Assembly (NCBI GenBank): GCA_013146195.2
Contig: CM028377.1
Location: forward strand, 4,006,239 to 4,070,238
Length of the DNA: 64,000 bases
Origin: Codonopsis lanceolata
Taxonomy: Eukaryota; Streptophyta; Magnoliopsida; Asterales; Campanulaceae
Direction of reading: 5' to 3'
Part shown: positions 10,350 to 23,600 of the stretch, piece by piece
How positions within the stretch are numbered: the first letter of the stretch is position 1
Layout: every line of letters starts with the position of its first letter
The notes under the pieces: model-generated
The model's input: only the letters and a program-made list of their open reading frames with translations
The model's database searches: none
What the model was told of the DNA's origin: nothing
Program-made: the position numbers and the translations under genes

Positions 10350-13300
10350 AGAGCTTAGGTCTAACCACCTGAGAGTTTGATCCTCGACACTCATTCCAGA
10401 TGCATGTCAAAAGAAAACGCTTTTCTTGTTTTATTTCAAAAATTCGTTTGACAATGATTTTTCATGAGATTTTTTTTGAAAACGTGTTCATTTTGAAAAA
10501 CTATTTTGTTTTCAAAAACTCTTGCGTTAGACAATTTCTATGATGATTCTTTGCTTGAATATGAGAAATTTATTCATACGACAAAAGTTAATTATTCAAT
10601 TGGCACTATGAATGAAATTATCTAAGATGTACAAAACTCCGATGGATGCTTGACTTCAAATGATTCTTTATTCTCATTCTCTTGACATAAGGCTAATGAT
10701 TGTTCTCAATCTAACACCCTCTCGAGAGAAATCCTTCAGTTCAAATATCTACAATCTCACAATTAAAGGATATTGAAGTTCCTATTTCTTCTTGTGAAAA
10801 ATGTCAAAAGTTAAAAACTTCTTATCATAAAACATTGATTGATCCATCTGTTCTATGACACTAAGTTTTTGAAGACTTGGTCTATATTTCATTTAAGTGT
10901 TATTTGTGACTAATCACTAAAAGATATGAATAAAGGACATGTTAAATTGTTGCAAAGGAAATCTATTCTCTAGGCAACTTCTATCAAGCTCGGAGACTAA
11001 TCAGCTCAGATTCCAAGGACACTCTTCAATGAACTTCTTCTACTACTGAATTTCTCTGATGTTTGAGATACACCTAAGAACTCTATGCTCAGCCTCTTCG
11101 TTTTATCATTTATCAACTTCTACGAGCATATGTGATCAAGGGAAGATAAGTAAATTAATCCCAGGTTCTTCTTAAACTATTCTCTTGGATTATTTGAAAT
11201 TCTTTTGTATTTAGATTTTTTTCTAGAGCTTTCTTAAGCTCATAAAATGTTGCTAATAATCTATCTAATTCTCTAAAAGGAACACATATTCTTTTAGATC
11301 TCAAAGCAACTTTTTCTCTCTTTACAAGATGAATCTGGGCATTCTCTTATGTGCAAGATTGCTGGTGGAACTCTGTCTATTTCTTTCTCAGTCTTCACTC
11401 ATTTCTTTTCTTGCCTTTGATATACCAGATCTGTTTTGGTTCAGCTTTCATAGCTGACCAGGATTGTGAGTATATATCCTCACCGTGTAACATTATTATA
11501 TGCCTGTTACCTTTCGTCTATTTCATTGTAGATATAATGCTTGAATAATTGTTTTTATCATACTTCACTCTTCTTGTTCATCCATTCTTCTAAGTATGAT
11601 TTACTTTATTCATTTGTTTCGATATTATTTGGTCAGACGAATTGTCTCTTCTCTGACATGTCCTTTCTTCGCGAATATCAAATCTTTGCCTTTTGTCTTT
11701 GTCTCTTTCTCTGTTGTTGGCACTTCATAAGCTCAGTTCTGTGTGTTGACTTATAGAAGTTTTTACCTTTGTAGTCAAAGATACAATATACAAGGGTACC
11801 ATTGTGCTATTTCTACAAAGGATGAGGTTAAACTTTTTTAAATTGATTATTTATAAAGTAAAAGACTGTTTCTTAGATTCTCGGTAAAATTAAAATATTT
11901 TGAAAAAGTTATTTTGTCACATCAAACCTTCTATCCTTTTTTTGAAAAAGTTGTTTTGTCAAATCTAACCTTTTTTCAAAAAGTTGTTTTGTCAAATCAA
12001 AAACTTTTTACCTTCTCAAGAAAGTTGTATTGTCTCTTCAATACTTTTTTTCTTTCCAAAAAGGTGACTTTACCGGATATCTAGGAATTACCCTACCCTT
12101 AAGTTATCTCGCCTAACTTTACTAGGGTGGGTGAAAGGACACCTCGATCTTAATGATTCTCTCTCATTAATTCGTCCTTTCATCTTACCTCTGCGGGTAT
12201 ATATAGAGACCTTCCCTCTTCGTCTCCATCACACTCACAAGCTACTTCATATCTCTATGATAGACACTGATACAAGCCCTCTCTTTTCAAAATGTTATTT
12301 AGCACTATTCTTAGATTTCGATCAAGCCTTATTCTCAACAACTTGGTACAATTCTCTCTACCTTCCGAAAGTTGTTTGGTTCATTTTGAGAAATCCTCTA
12401 GCAATATGATTTACCTCAACAACCTTTCAGCATACCCCTCCCAGACCTCTTTGACCGTGCTCACGTTTGGTTGTCACCTTTTTAGCAATGTAGACTTTTT
12501 ACTTTTCTTTATACAAACATGATTCTCCTTGTTAAGTTGACCTTTCAACTTCCTTGGAAAAGCACAATCACGGCAGCCGACTTTCAAAAGGGAGTCGTCC
12601 TTGCTTGTGAAGATCACCTAGGTTTGAGAGCTAGCTAAAGGGAGAAGGAAGAGCGGTTGACATGATCATATATTTTCTCCTGATTCAGAGAAGAGATCCC
12701 GTTTGGCTGTCTCTTTCGGCTTAGCCACTTCATCTGGACCTCTTTTCTCCTTTGCCAATAGGTTTAGCAAATTCGGTCCACGTTCTTCATAGACCGTGCT
12801 ATGTAACAAATTTTATTCAAAATGTATCTTTGTTTAGATTAGATGTTTCCCTGTAGTTGCTAAGTTTCTGGAAGTTGTTTTGTTACTTGTAATCAATAGA
12901 TCTCCGTTGTAACTTGTTATATCTTCTTTGATCTACTTGAGAACTTGGTCAAATCAACTTTACTTCATGACCATCTACTTTTAATTGTTTATTCCATGAT
13001 AGCATGAACTTTTGTGTTTCAATTATGGATTTTACACCTGTGCCTTTTTTCACAACTCTTTTGTTCAAAATCCATAACAGCAAACATAACTCTTTTGTCA
13101 ACCAAACATCAAATTAATCCTTAAAATTAGTACTATTTTCTTCAATCTAATATAGTTCTGATGTGATGAAACCAGGATCTCCAATCTAGATAATAGTCTT
13201 ATGAATCTGATCAACTCACATCGATTAAATTCATTTGCAATCATAGCATCTCAAAAGTTGACGTTTTATGTCAAAAACTTTTGTACTAAAGACTAAATTG

Positions 13301-15338
13301 ACTCTTATCATAATAATGATTTATACCAAATATCTACTCGAAGTATATAATTAGTTTAAATCAGTCATATGGCACAAACTTTGTTCTATAACTGTTGGTA
13401 TCAATTGCCATCATTATGACTAGACCAATTGGCATCTTAAACTGAATTCAAATCAATTAAAAAGATCCTTATCCTGAACCATCATCTCTCAAAGAGCACT
13501 GGTAAACCTCATCAAATGACAAATTACTTTGAGAAAATATGTACCAATGTTTTTGGATTTTTTCAGAAAGGCTGATGCTCTCAACGTAACTCCTTTCGCA
13601 AGAATGTAAAATATAACTATACCCCTGGTGTGTAGTGAATATTCGTTCTCTCTAGATCTTCCGAAAGATCAGGTCTCTTTGCAAAATGTTATATATGAGT
13701 AGACTTCATATCTACTGATGACATTGTGATCTACTGAGAATCAAGTAGTGTTGGCACTTCAACTCCAGGTTAGTACCTCTTTTTGCAAGCTGTTCTTCCC
13801 CATCAAGACAATGATGTTCGTATCTCTTCATTCTTTCTCTTGTCTTGACTTGATGACTGTCTCTTCTGACCTATAGTCACCATCTTAACTGTTGATTAAG
13901 AAGCGAAATATGTGCGTTTAAGTTCTTTGTCAATACCAGATTAAGAATAAGCAATTCATGTCTTTGTGATACAAGAGCTCTGACTAAAATGGAACTTGCT
14001 TTCTATTTCGCCTCTAATGCTTTCCTTAGCTAATCGGGATTCTTTTGAGGAGGAGCATTATCTTCAGTTAACCTTGTCGATGAAGCCTATGGTTCTTTCT
14101 TCCAGTTGCCAAGGCACGAAAAGGAAGATATGTTGCCATTCTATTCATTTCATCAGCAGTCTTTCATATCTAATGTTACTTTATCATGCAGCAAATATTC
14201 ACATCTACTGATCTCAATCACTCCATGTCAATAGATTTCAACAACTACCGACATCTCTAGCAGATAACTTTTCACCCCTCAGTAGACTTTCATATCTACT
14301 GATCTCTGACAGTGGTTCCCGTATCAGCAGACTTCCTTAGCTGTTGATCTTTCCCAAATATTCCCAATCAATCCTTGCTGATACACTCTCTACCTATTCC
14401 TATGATCAGGAAGTGGTAACTTAAGGAATTTTTGAATCTTAGCTTCAATTATTTTTTGGGATAAATCGGTAGCTCTGAAATTCTTTATATTAATAGATTT
14501 CTTTATCGATTTCATTATTGGTATCATTGTCGATATCATCTACCAACTGAGTCATATACTCAGGAGGAGTCTCATCCTCAAAAGAATCCTATTCTTTTGA
14601 AGAATTAGCCAATGAACAAGAAGCTCTTTCTATCTCCTGAAGAGGCTAAGAGATAGTGTTAGCAAGATTTGCATTTTCAACTCCCAAAGTATACTATAAT
14701 AGTACTTCATTCAGATATTTCTAGCAAGAATTACCTATAGAGAATCAAGAAGTTTAGCTCAGCATTTCCTAGAGATTCATTTCAAGCATTGGACCAACAA
14801 CTGGTTCAAGAGATTCCTCTCATTTATTGACCTCTTGATTTTTTTTCTACTGATTTATCGGTCTGTCTTGCTACTCTTTGAGACCAAGCTCTTTAAGCTC
14901 TGCTACTTATCTCTCTCCAAGATAAAGGACATATTTCCACTTCTCATAGAAACTTATCTAGGCTTCTATCCTTTTCTCCTACTACCTCATCACTTTCTCT
15001 ATTGCAAAGTTCCTTCTATAAACTTTCAATTTTCAAAATATCAGTAAAATTCCTTTCCTTCTGATATAAAGACACTTTTTTCGATAATCTAAAATATTCT
15101 ATTGATTTCATGATTAATCATTATGTCTAAAGCTCATTAATTATATTTCCAACCAATGTTTGCCTCTAAAACTTTTTGACGGGAATATTTAATGAATACT
15201 TAATTGAGCTACATGAATCCATGCTCTTTAATGAAAATGCCTTTTTGAGAGAATGGCGTGACAGTTCCCTTTATGACTGTTGCCCCAACCATCATGTCTT
15301 AAAATCTTTCTCTCTAAAAAATTGACACCTTTGTAATT
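10350..15338 (+). other. Element B internal region, degenerate, no recognisable protein
   Basis: This is about 5 kb of AT-rich sequence where gag-pol would be expected. The open frames are short (under 95 codons) and none shows the zinc knuckle, DSG, YVDD or integrase motifs. Motifs of the TCTACTGATCTC/CAGCAGAC type recur at 13700-13740 and 14160-14340. The region is either heavily decayed or was non-coding from the start, as in large non-autonomous elements. A Ser/Glu-rich frame near 14560-14640 may be the linker before the env-like relic. Confidence 0.45.
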
Positions 15339-15592
15339 AGGGGTGGCAATGTCTGGCATGACACGATAGCACGAACCAGCACGACACGATTATAAAACAC
15401 GATTACAGATTCAAATGGCACGATAAGCCCAGTATGACACGACACAACACGAACCACGACACGAAAGACACGAAATTGTTAATATATTCAAATTAATATT
15501 TATTGTTATATTTATGATCAAATAAGATAGATAATATTAAAACACAATAATGAGGCACGAACACGACACGATAACACGAATTGCCACCCCTA
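15339..15592. mobile_element. MITE with AGGGGTGGCAAT ends and ACACGA-rich interior
   Basis: AGGGGTGGCAAT (15339-15350) and ATTGCCACCCCT (15580-15591) are perfect inverted termini. The flanks TTTGTAATT (15330-15338) and TTTATAATT (15593-15601) look like a 9-bp duplication with one change, although an 8-bp reading is possible. The interior is rich in irregular repeats of CACGA/ACACGA. An 8-9 bp duplication points to hAT or Mutator superfamilies; I cannot choose between them. Confidence 0.7.
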
Positions 15593-15945
15593 TTTATAAT
15601 TGTTTATAAATCTTTTCACTCTATAAAATCTTCCTTAAAATGTTTTAAGTGGTTTTACAATTAATACATCCCATCTCTTTCTTCAAAAATTTAAAAATCT
15701 TCCAAATCTAAATCTTTCTTCATTTCTCTCTTCAAATTCTTCCATGGCTTCTTCCATTGGAAGTCATTATGGTATCTTCAGACCAGTCATTAGACCCCCA
15801 TAGTTTCTCCACTAGAATGGGTGATCATACCTACATTCTAGGACGAACTATACAAATTGAGCAATTCCTTATCAACAACTATGTAGGAGGTACCTTAGTT
15901 GACCTCTTTCATTGATTTGGACTCATCCACATTCTTTCCTTTTAA

Positions 15946-16450
15946 GAAGAATTCTACAGCCTTCGCTTGGTTGATGAATGCTATTATAGGATGACAGTTT
16001 CTAGCAATGGCAATAGTCTCTTTGGTCGTATTAGAGGCACTAATGTTATGCTTGATGCCAGAAGCCTCTCGAGGGTGTTTCAACTCCCCTTGGATGGCCC
16101 CTTTGCTATTGATGATGCTATCGTCAACGGGTCATAGCTTCGAAGGACTGGAGTCAGTGCTGTTGATGATAATCATACAATGGACATCAACATATATCCT
16201 TTAGACTTGTATTGCGTTAGTGAGATTCGGAATCAGTGTCTTCTGTTCTATAGGCCTGGGTTAAGAATCTTCACTAGAAGACTTCAGAACCTCAGCATTA
16301 CAGTTCTTGAATCCTTAGACCTGAATTGGTTTGAAGTAGTCTTCTCACTCATCAGCCACTCAGTTCAGCGAGGAAGCTTTGCTCAGTTTACCGTCCGAAA
16401 GCATGCAATGATTATCAATTATTTCCTATGCTCTTTCCAGACGATTCAAT
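15946..16450 (+). pseudogene. Relic of the SIRE-type envelope-like region in element B
   Basis: The plus-strand frame 15946-16137 reads EFYSLRLVDEC, then IRGTNVM, then FQLPLDGPFA. This follows the order EFYANL, VRGKWYL, FKTPEFGPFA in the clear env-like protein of element I (56262-58292). The frame ends at a TAG (16135-16137). A shifted frame (16180-16452) keeps a hydrophobic stretch with FEVVFSLISHSV. Position between the internal region and the 3' LTR fits the third ORF of SIRE-type elements. The identification rests on a short motif match by eye. Confidence 0.5.
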
Positions 16451-17719
16451 AGACTGTCCAGGATGAAGAACGCCTACCTATCTAAGGCGATATGCTAATA
16501 ACTCGTGAGTTATTTGGTAACAGAAGCCTCTCGGATGATGAGGAAGATTTTGATTTAGAATCTAGCTCTAGGAGCTCTGGAGATTCCAATTAGATGAGTG
16601 TACTCCTTTTTTATCTTCTTTCTTTTGTCTTTAATAAAAAGCTGGTATTAGAATCAAAATCTCTTCCCTTTCTTTTTTCATTGCTTGCAATCAACCAAAC
16701 TATGAAATATTAATTAAATCATTAACAAAACTCAAGATCTCTTGCAACCATTAAGGAGGATAAGTTTAATCATGACATATACACACCAAAGATAATCAAT
16801 TTATTTAAATCCAATAAAGACAGATTAACCATTAAGGAAGAGAATAGTTAAACTAAAACCAAATTGGAAGATAATCTAAAGTGAGAAATGTACCCCTTAA
16901 AGATGAATCTTTGTGATACATCTTTACCTTTGTGGCACACTTGTTGAAGAAATGCTCTTTAAAACAACCTTGTTGATCTTCTCATCAACAAAGTCTTTTA
17001 TCTCTTCAACAAGGTAAAAATATTTTGGCCTACGTGATACTAAGACTTTTATTTTTCTAAAAGTCTCTTTCAAAACGGATTTCAAAATCAAGTATCACAA
17101 CCATTCTTAAAAATAAATTATTCTAAAATCTTTATACTTGAAACAATCTTTTCAAAAACATATTTCTTCTCGAAATAGCTATTCAAACTCTTTAAAAAAT
17201 GTGGTACCAAGACTGCTTTCCAAAACATTTTATCTCGCTTAAAACAGTCCTTACAAAATCCTTTCAAACAACTGATATTATATAGTTTCAACAACTGGTG
17301 TCATACACTTAAAAACTGGTATCACTTAGTAATCCTTAAAATGAAATACTTAAATTCTATTCTTTACTTTAAGGATTTGCTATTTCTTCTTGCCAAAATA
17401 TGTTTTTTCATATATAAACATCTTTTATTCAAGAAAGGAACCAATTTTTATTTTTTTTTGATTTTGATCAAGAACATTTATATCACATAAATGATCTAAA
17501 AATGTTTTCTTACTATTGCTTTCAGTACTTTGTTTTATCGAGTTTGTAAATAGCAATAAGTGATTATACAAAAGTCATCGCTTGTAAAATCAGCATAGAA
17601 CATGCCTTGAGATAAAATGACTATTCATTGTTGTCATGCTATTACTATGACTTGATAAAATGCTTCAGTGCTTTATGTATATGTCATTGAGTAATGATTC
17701 CAAACAAATATGAGGAAAT
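16451..17719 (+). other. Element B 3' untranslated region
   Basis: This is AT-rich, non-coding sequence between the env-like relic and the 3' LTR. It ends in the weak purine tract ATGAGGAAAT (about 17710-17719), directly before the LTR start. Confidence 0.5.
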
Positions 17720-18474
17720 TATTGGAATATGCCTATTGAACCAATACATCCTTTGCATATTCCGGAACATTTTGATTTACTTGTTCCCATTACTGTGTGT
17801 CATAACAAATAGCTAAACGGGTTGGGTACCGGTTAGTGTGGCAACTTGTTTGACATCGCATATGACTTAGACTAGGTAAGTCTGTGTCTTAGTCCTACTC
17901 TTAATTATATGATGATCAGCACCAACAGACCTGCTATAGAGTGAAAGATCTTCTGAAGACTTGTCACCATCAGTCATGCTATGTTTTGATTGTTCATATT
18001 CCAACTATGTCAACCAATAGTCCTATCTTCTAGAAGACATAATATTTAGAAAGAACATCATACCAGCAGACCTTTAATCTGTACGTGCAACAAAGAGAAA
18101 AGGTTGCAGCTGTTCAGAAATGATAAAGTGCTCAAACTTCATAAGTCAATATGACTTTAAAGGCCTAACATCACAAGACCTGCAAGATCTAGTTGGATAT
18201 TGTTTAACATTATCCAATTGATATCCTCTCTCTACATTTGGTCTGAAAAGTCAAAAGAATCTACATTATTGGACAGACCATTTGTCAGTGTACTATCCAT
18301 CGGACCTACTTTTTTGAGACACATCAACTCAGTCTAATTGGTAACTATTCAAGATCTTCATAGAAAAATATTTATCCAACAGACTTCAACGTCAACATTG
18401 TTCCAACATATAGAAGATCACTCAACATATCTCAACGATCTAAAGATCCCTATCTATAAAAGAAAAACCTCTTC
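17720..18474 (+). repeat. Element B 3' LTR, first segment
   Basis: It aligns with 8435-9200, sharing 'tgtgtcataacaa', 'gtgtggcaacttgtttgacatc' blocks and 'tgcaagatctagttggatat'. It stops at TCTTC (18470-18474), the target duplication of element A. Confidence 0.9.
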
Positions 18475-18812
18475 TGATATGATTCCTAGACGCGTACTCG
18501 CGATGGAGGAATCAAAGAGCACGCAGCACGGCAAGCGAAGAACGTCAATGAATTGATGGATTGTGACACCTTGACCCAATGCTACGATCCGTTATTGAAC
18601 GAGGTACTCCGCGATCCAATTACGAGACGAACACGAACCTTGGTATAATGAAGAACGCCACAATAGGGATGAATATCCTATTGATAAGTTCGGTTTCGAT
18701 TACTTAGCCTCTCACCAAATAATCACAAGTTCAATGAAGAACAAAGAGGTTTTGAAAAACACTCAAAAACTATATTAATCAATAATCATAAGTTGTCTCC
18801 AAAACAATAAGC

Positions 18813-18838
18813 CACAACCCTTATTTATATGGGTTGTG
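18813..18838 (-). promoter_or_regulatory. Element A TATA box inside a perfect inverted repeat (3' LTR)
   Basis: CACAACCC at 18813-18820 and GGGTTGTG at 18831-18838 are perfect inverted arms around TTATTTATAT, which reads ATATAAATAA on the minus strand. The same arrangement is in the 5' LTR at 42512-42537. Confidence 0.7.
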
Positions 18839-19172
18839 AATCCTAAACCTAAAAGTAAAAGGAAAGGTCTAAGTAGAATCTTCTTAGGAAACTACTTAGA
18901 ATCAACTTAGGAAACTAAATAAAATTAACTTAGGAAACTACTCAACTTACCTAATCTATGTAGGAAAGAATTAGGTAAGTTGCCTAATCTATTTAGGAAA
19001 CATAAATCCTCCAAAATAAGGAAACTCTAACAATCCCGTTTTTTCTAAGGGCCTAATTTTTAAAGTTGCATTTTGGCCCCCTAAAGTCTTCCTTTAGGTG
19101 TTAAAAGCTTCCAAAGTCATTATATGATATTAACAAGCATTTCTTGAGTCTTCAAGTCATCTTCCATGAAAT

Positions 19173-19410
19173 CTAAGGCCTCACAAAGCATGTTTGAATT
19201 TGTAGCCCTTGTTGTATCATCTCTCCTTGGTCTTTCTTGGTCTCTTCTGCACTTGGGCTTGAATAAGTTAGCATATGCATTATCTTTGGTGAAGTCCCTT
19301 GGCCTTTGTTCATAAGCTTCCAAGCCTTGGTCTCTATTTCCATAAGCTCACGAACCATCAACATAGTCTCCTCACGAACCTTCTTTGCACGTCCTCTTGT
19401 CATTGGTCCT
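19173..19410 (-). pseudogene. pol: Element A pol C-terminal tail encoded in the 3' LTR, cut off by J
   Basis: This frame of about 78 codons reads MTRGRAKK, then a Glu/Met-rich helical stretch, then QGTSPKIMHMLTYSS, and stops at 19173. In the uninterrupted 5' LTR copy (42872-43160) the same frame is continuous with the LTR start. In the 3' copy, solo LTR J sits just upstream (19411-20689), so pol runs into J and stops early. CRM elements are known for integrase C-termini that extend into the LTR; what this tail does is not shown by the sequence. Confidence 0.65.
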
Positions 19411-20689
19411 TGTGGGTCCCAAAGGGCACAATAATAAGCTAGAAGGGGGGGTTGAATAGCTTATTAAACACTTAAAACTTTTAAGTAAATACTTTGAAAG
19501 ATACTTGCAATCTATAGAAAAGATTCAAGTAACGGAAGACCTTCAAGGTAGTTGTTCAGGTCTGCCGATAAGGACTACCGGTAGACCTTTACAAGTTACT
19601 TTAGTTCTGCTGTAAAAGGATAAAGATAATCACAGTAAAGAACAGATCAAATGACAGACAAACAAATATGAAACAACACAAGTATTTTGGGATGATTCAC
19701 ACTATAAAGAGTGCTACGTCCACCACCAAGGCAGTCAACCTTGGATTTAAATAGTGCACTATGTTTTCCACTTAGATCAATTACAAAGAATTTCCCTAAT
19801 GGATCGTGTACAAAATATTGACTTGTGTTTGGGGTGTAGGGAATTAAATATCTGTAAATACAGGATATTTAATTCGTGCAGAAGTATAGTTAATGGAAGT
19901 AAACAACAAGAAGATAAAACAATAAGTGTTGATGAGCAGCTTCTTGTTGTTGACGAGGACTTCTAGATCTGTTGAGGATCTCTTGAATGCACTGAGGTGA
20001 AGGACTTGGAGTTATGAAGTTTCAGAGCAATCCTTTAAGTGTTCGATTGATTCTGTACAGTGCTATGTGTTCCAGTCTTCAATGGCAACATTTATAGCAG
20101 GTGCACTTCAAAAGATCCGTTGGAGAAGACGAATGCTTCAACAGCTCTTTTCAATAATGCATTAAATGCATGGGGCTGTCAGTCAAGGATTTTCGTTTTC
20201 ACATATATCTAGAGCAGGTAATGATTTCTGAGATCTTCAAAAGAGTGGGCGATTTATTTGTCAGATCTGAGAGTTGTTGCAGAAACTAGGGGACAGTCTG
20301 CTTTTCCTGCTTTCACTGTTCAGGACGAAAAGTCTTCCTGCTTTTCGGAAAGGTTGCTTTCGGTGGCTTGATATGTCAGGGAATGTCTTGGATTAATTCA
20401 AATAACGATTTAGGATAAGTTTGAATTAATCCAATCAATCTTTGCTGGATAGGACACGTCATAGAAGATTAGGTGGACACGAGGTCTACCGTTTGTGGGC
20501 GAAAGGCAGGTCTTCCGATAAAGCTTGTGGAGAGGTCTTCCGCTGAACCTGTGAAGTCCTAAAAAAACTATACTAGGCAAAGTTCTATACACAGTTGCCA
20601 TGCTAATCGATACGCAGCCCGATTAGCCACTGAAGTATAAAACTAATGTAATGTACTGAGCAGATATAAATCTATCATAAGTATCAACA
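19411..20689 (-). mobile_element. Solo LTR J (SIRE-like family), inside the 3' LTR of A
   Basis: It is 1,279 bp, TGTGGGTCCC..AAGTATCAACA, with a perfect TSD GTCCT at 19406-19410 and 20690-20694. In element sense (minus) it starts TGTTGATACTT. Near its 3' end it has the C-tract motif AAGCTATTCAACCCCCC (reverse complement around 19441-19460). A TATA box lies at about 20091-20099 on the minus strand. It shares 'gctacgtcca' and a following 'accaag' block with solo LTR F, so the two are related families. There is no internal sequence, so it formed by LTR-LTR recombination. Confidence 0.9.
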
Positions 20690-23600
20690 GTCCTTGTGAA
20701 CTTTTGAGTTGACTTGTGTCTTGTGTAGTGATAGGAATCACATCATTCCCTCCCTCTTGAAAAAGATTTGTCCTCAAATCATCACCTACATCATAAGGAA
20801 GAAGATCACTAACATTGAAAGTTGCACTAACATCATACTCACCTGGAAGGTCCAGCTTGTAAGCATTATTGTTGATTCGCTCAAGTACTTGGAAGGGTCC
20901 ATCTCCTCTTGGCATTAACTTAGATTTCCTTTGGTTTGGAAACCTCTCCTTTCGCATGTGTAACCATACCCAATCACCGGGTTCAAAGATCACTTGCCTT
21001 CGGTTCTTGTTGGCTTGTTTAACATATTGTTCGGTCTTGCGTTCGATGTTAAGCCTTGCCTTTTCATGTAACTGTTTTACAAATTCGGCCTTTCGTTTTC
21101 CATCTACATTCACAAACTCAGAATCTGGTAGTGGAGATAAATCCAAAGGTGTTATCGGATTAAAACCATAAACAATTTCAAATGGTGAATATTTAGTAGT
21201 GGAATGATCAGTTATATTATATGCAAATTCAATTTGAGGCAAACGGTCCTCCCAAGCTTTTAAGTTTTTGGAAAGAATAGATCTTAACAAAGCTGAAAGT
21301 GTCCTATTTACCACTTCCGTTTGATCATCAGTTTGGGGGTGGCAGGTAGTAGAAAATAACAATTTAGTTCCTAGCTTACCCCATAATGTTTTCCAAAAAT
21401 AGCTAAGAAACTTAGCATCCCTATCAGAAACTATCGTGCGTGGCATGCCATGGAGTCTAACAATCTCTTTAAAGAACAAATTTGCAACATGGGAAGCATC
21501 ATCAGTTTTATGACAAGGTATAAAATGTGCCATTTTAGAAAACCTATCAACAACTACAAATATCGAATCTCGCCCTTGTTTTTTCCTAGGCAATCCCATC
21601 ACAAAGTCCATGGATAAATCAATCCAAAGATGAGTAGAAATTGGTAGAGGCATATATAACCCATGAGCATGAACTTTAGACTTTGCTTGCAAACACGTCA
21701 CACACCTACCACAAATTCTCTCAAAATCTCTCTTCATGTGTGGCCAATAAAAGTGTTCACACAATATTGCTAGAGTTTTGGCAACACCAAAGTGTCCCAT
21801 CAAACCCCCACCATGGGCTTCTCTAACAACCAAGTCCCTAATAGAACATTGAGGTACACATAATTTATTCTCTCTAAATAAAAATCCCTCATGTCTATAA
21901 AATTTACCACATGTAATTTTTTCACAACTCTTAAAGTCCTCACAAAAGTCAAGGTCATGTTCATACAAATCTTTCATGGACTCAAATCCTAAGATTTTAG
22001 CATCTAAAGCATTAAGTAAAACATACCTTCGAGAAAGGGCATCGGCTACCACATTCTCCTTACCTTTTTTGTACCGGATGACATAAGGAAAAGTCTCGAT
22101 GTATTCAACCCACTTTGCATGTCTTCGATTCAGTTTTTGCTGTCCCTTGAGATGCTTCAAGGATTCATGATCGGAATGAATAACAAACTCTCTTAGGTAT
22201 AGATAATGGTTCCACACTTCTAGAGTTCTCACTAATGCGTACAACTCCTTGTCATAAGTAGGGTAATTCAATGTAGCCCCACTCAATTTTTCACTAAAAT
22301 ACGCAATGGGTCTTCCTTCTTGCATAAGGACGGCCCCAATACCAATACCTGAAGCATCACATTCTATCTCAAATGCCTTGTCAAAATTTGGAAGAGCTAA
22401 GAATGGTGCTTGTGTCAATTTTTGCTTTAGCAGTTGGAATGCCTTTTCTTGCTCTTCTCCCCACTTGAATCCCACATTTTTCTTGACGACCTCGGTCATA
22501 GGTGCAGGAATGGTACTAAAATCCTTTACAAACCTTCGATAGAAGCTTGCAAGACCATGAAAACTTCTTACCTCACTCACACTTGTTGGACTTTTCCATT
22601 CTTGAATGGCTTTGATCTCTTCTTCATCAACTTGTATCCCTTGAGTGCCTACAACAAAACCAAGAAAAACTACCTTGTCCTTGCAAAATGTACACTTTTT
22701 AACGTTAGCAAACAACCTCTCTTTTCGTAATACATCCAAGACCGATTTTAAATGAATTACGTGTTCATCAAGATTCTTACTGTAAACCAAGATATCATCA
22801 AAGTATACTACAACGAACACTCCAATAAAATTTCTCAAAATATGGTTCATTAGTCTCATAAAAGTGCTTGGTGCATTAGTTAGGCCAAAAGGCATCACTA
22901 ACCACTCATAAAGTCCATGTTTAGTTTTAAAAGCGGTTTTCCATTCGTCACCTTCTCTCATTCTAATTTGATGATACCCTTGTTTTAAATCAAGTTTGGT
23001 ATAAATTCGGGCACCATTTAACTCATCTAACATGTCATCTAGACGAGGAATAGGATAGCGATACTTTACCGTTATATTGTTTATTGCTCGGCAATCGATG
23101 CACATCCTCCATGTTCCATCTTTTTTTGGAACCAAAAGAACTGGTACTGCACATGGACTCATGCTTTCCCTTACTTGGCCCTTTCTCAAAAGTTCATCCA
23201 CTTGTTTTTGAAGTTCTTTAGTCTCTTCAGGATTACTTCTATAAGCAGGTCTATTGGGAATAGATGCGCCCGGAATGAAATCAATTTGATGCTCGATTCC
23301 CCTAATTGGTGGCAACCCACTTGGTATCTCTTCGGGAAACACATCATCATAATCCTGTAAGAGAGACAAAATAACACTAGGCAAAGAATCAAGTATATAA
23401 GCATTAGAATAACATGCCTCTCGGTACATAAGAACGATCATTGGCTTCTTTAAAATCATTGCTTTTTTAATCTCACATGGTCTAGCTACTAAACTTATCT
23501 CTTTTTTTTCTTTCTTTTCTTCTTTATATTTTTCTTTCACACATCTCTCCTTTTGCTCGGCTATCACACCCTTTTCACTCATTTTTTTAGCCGACCTCTC

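Larger units (their letters stand above)
18475..19410 (-). repeat. Element A 3' LTR, first segment (U5 side in element sense)
   Basis: It begins TGATATGATTCC, the inverted match of GGAATCACATCA at the other end of the LTR. The TATA box sits at 18821-18830 on the minus strand, inside an 8-bp inverted repeat. The segment also carries the last codons of the pol tail (19173-19410). Four 'cttaggaaact' repeats occur at about 18880-18940. Confidence 0.9.

Noticed and set aside
11351..12522. Several 65-92 codon ORFs in the interior of element B
   Set aside because: They are Phe/Ser/Leu-rich frames in AT- and CT-rich decayed DNA, without motifs of any retrotransposon or host protein I know.
19411..20689. 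A 9-bp target duplication (GTCCTTGTG) suggesting a Mutator insertion
   Set aside because: A 5-bp GTCCT duplication with TG..CA ends, a TATA box and LTR motifs explains the junctions better as a solo LTR. The extra matching bases are the LTR's own TGTG and the flank's TGTG.
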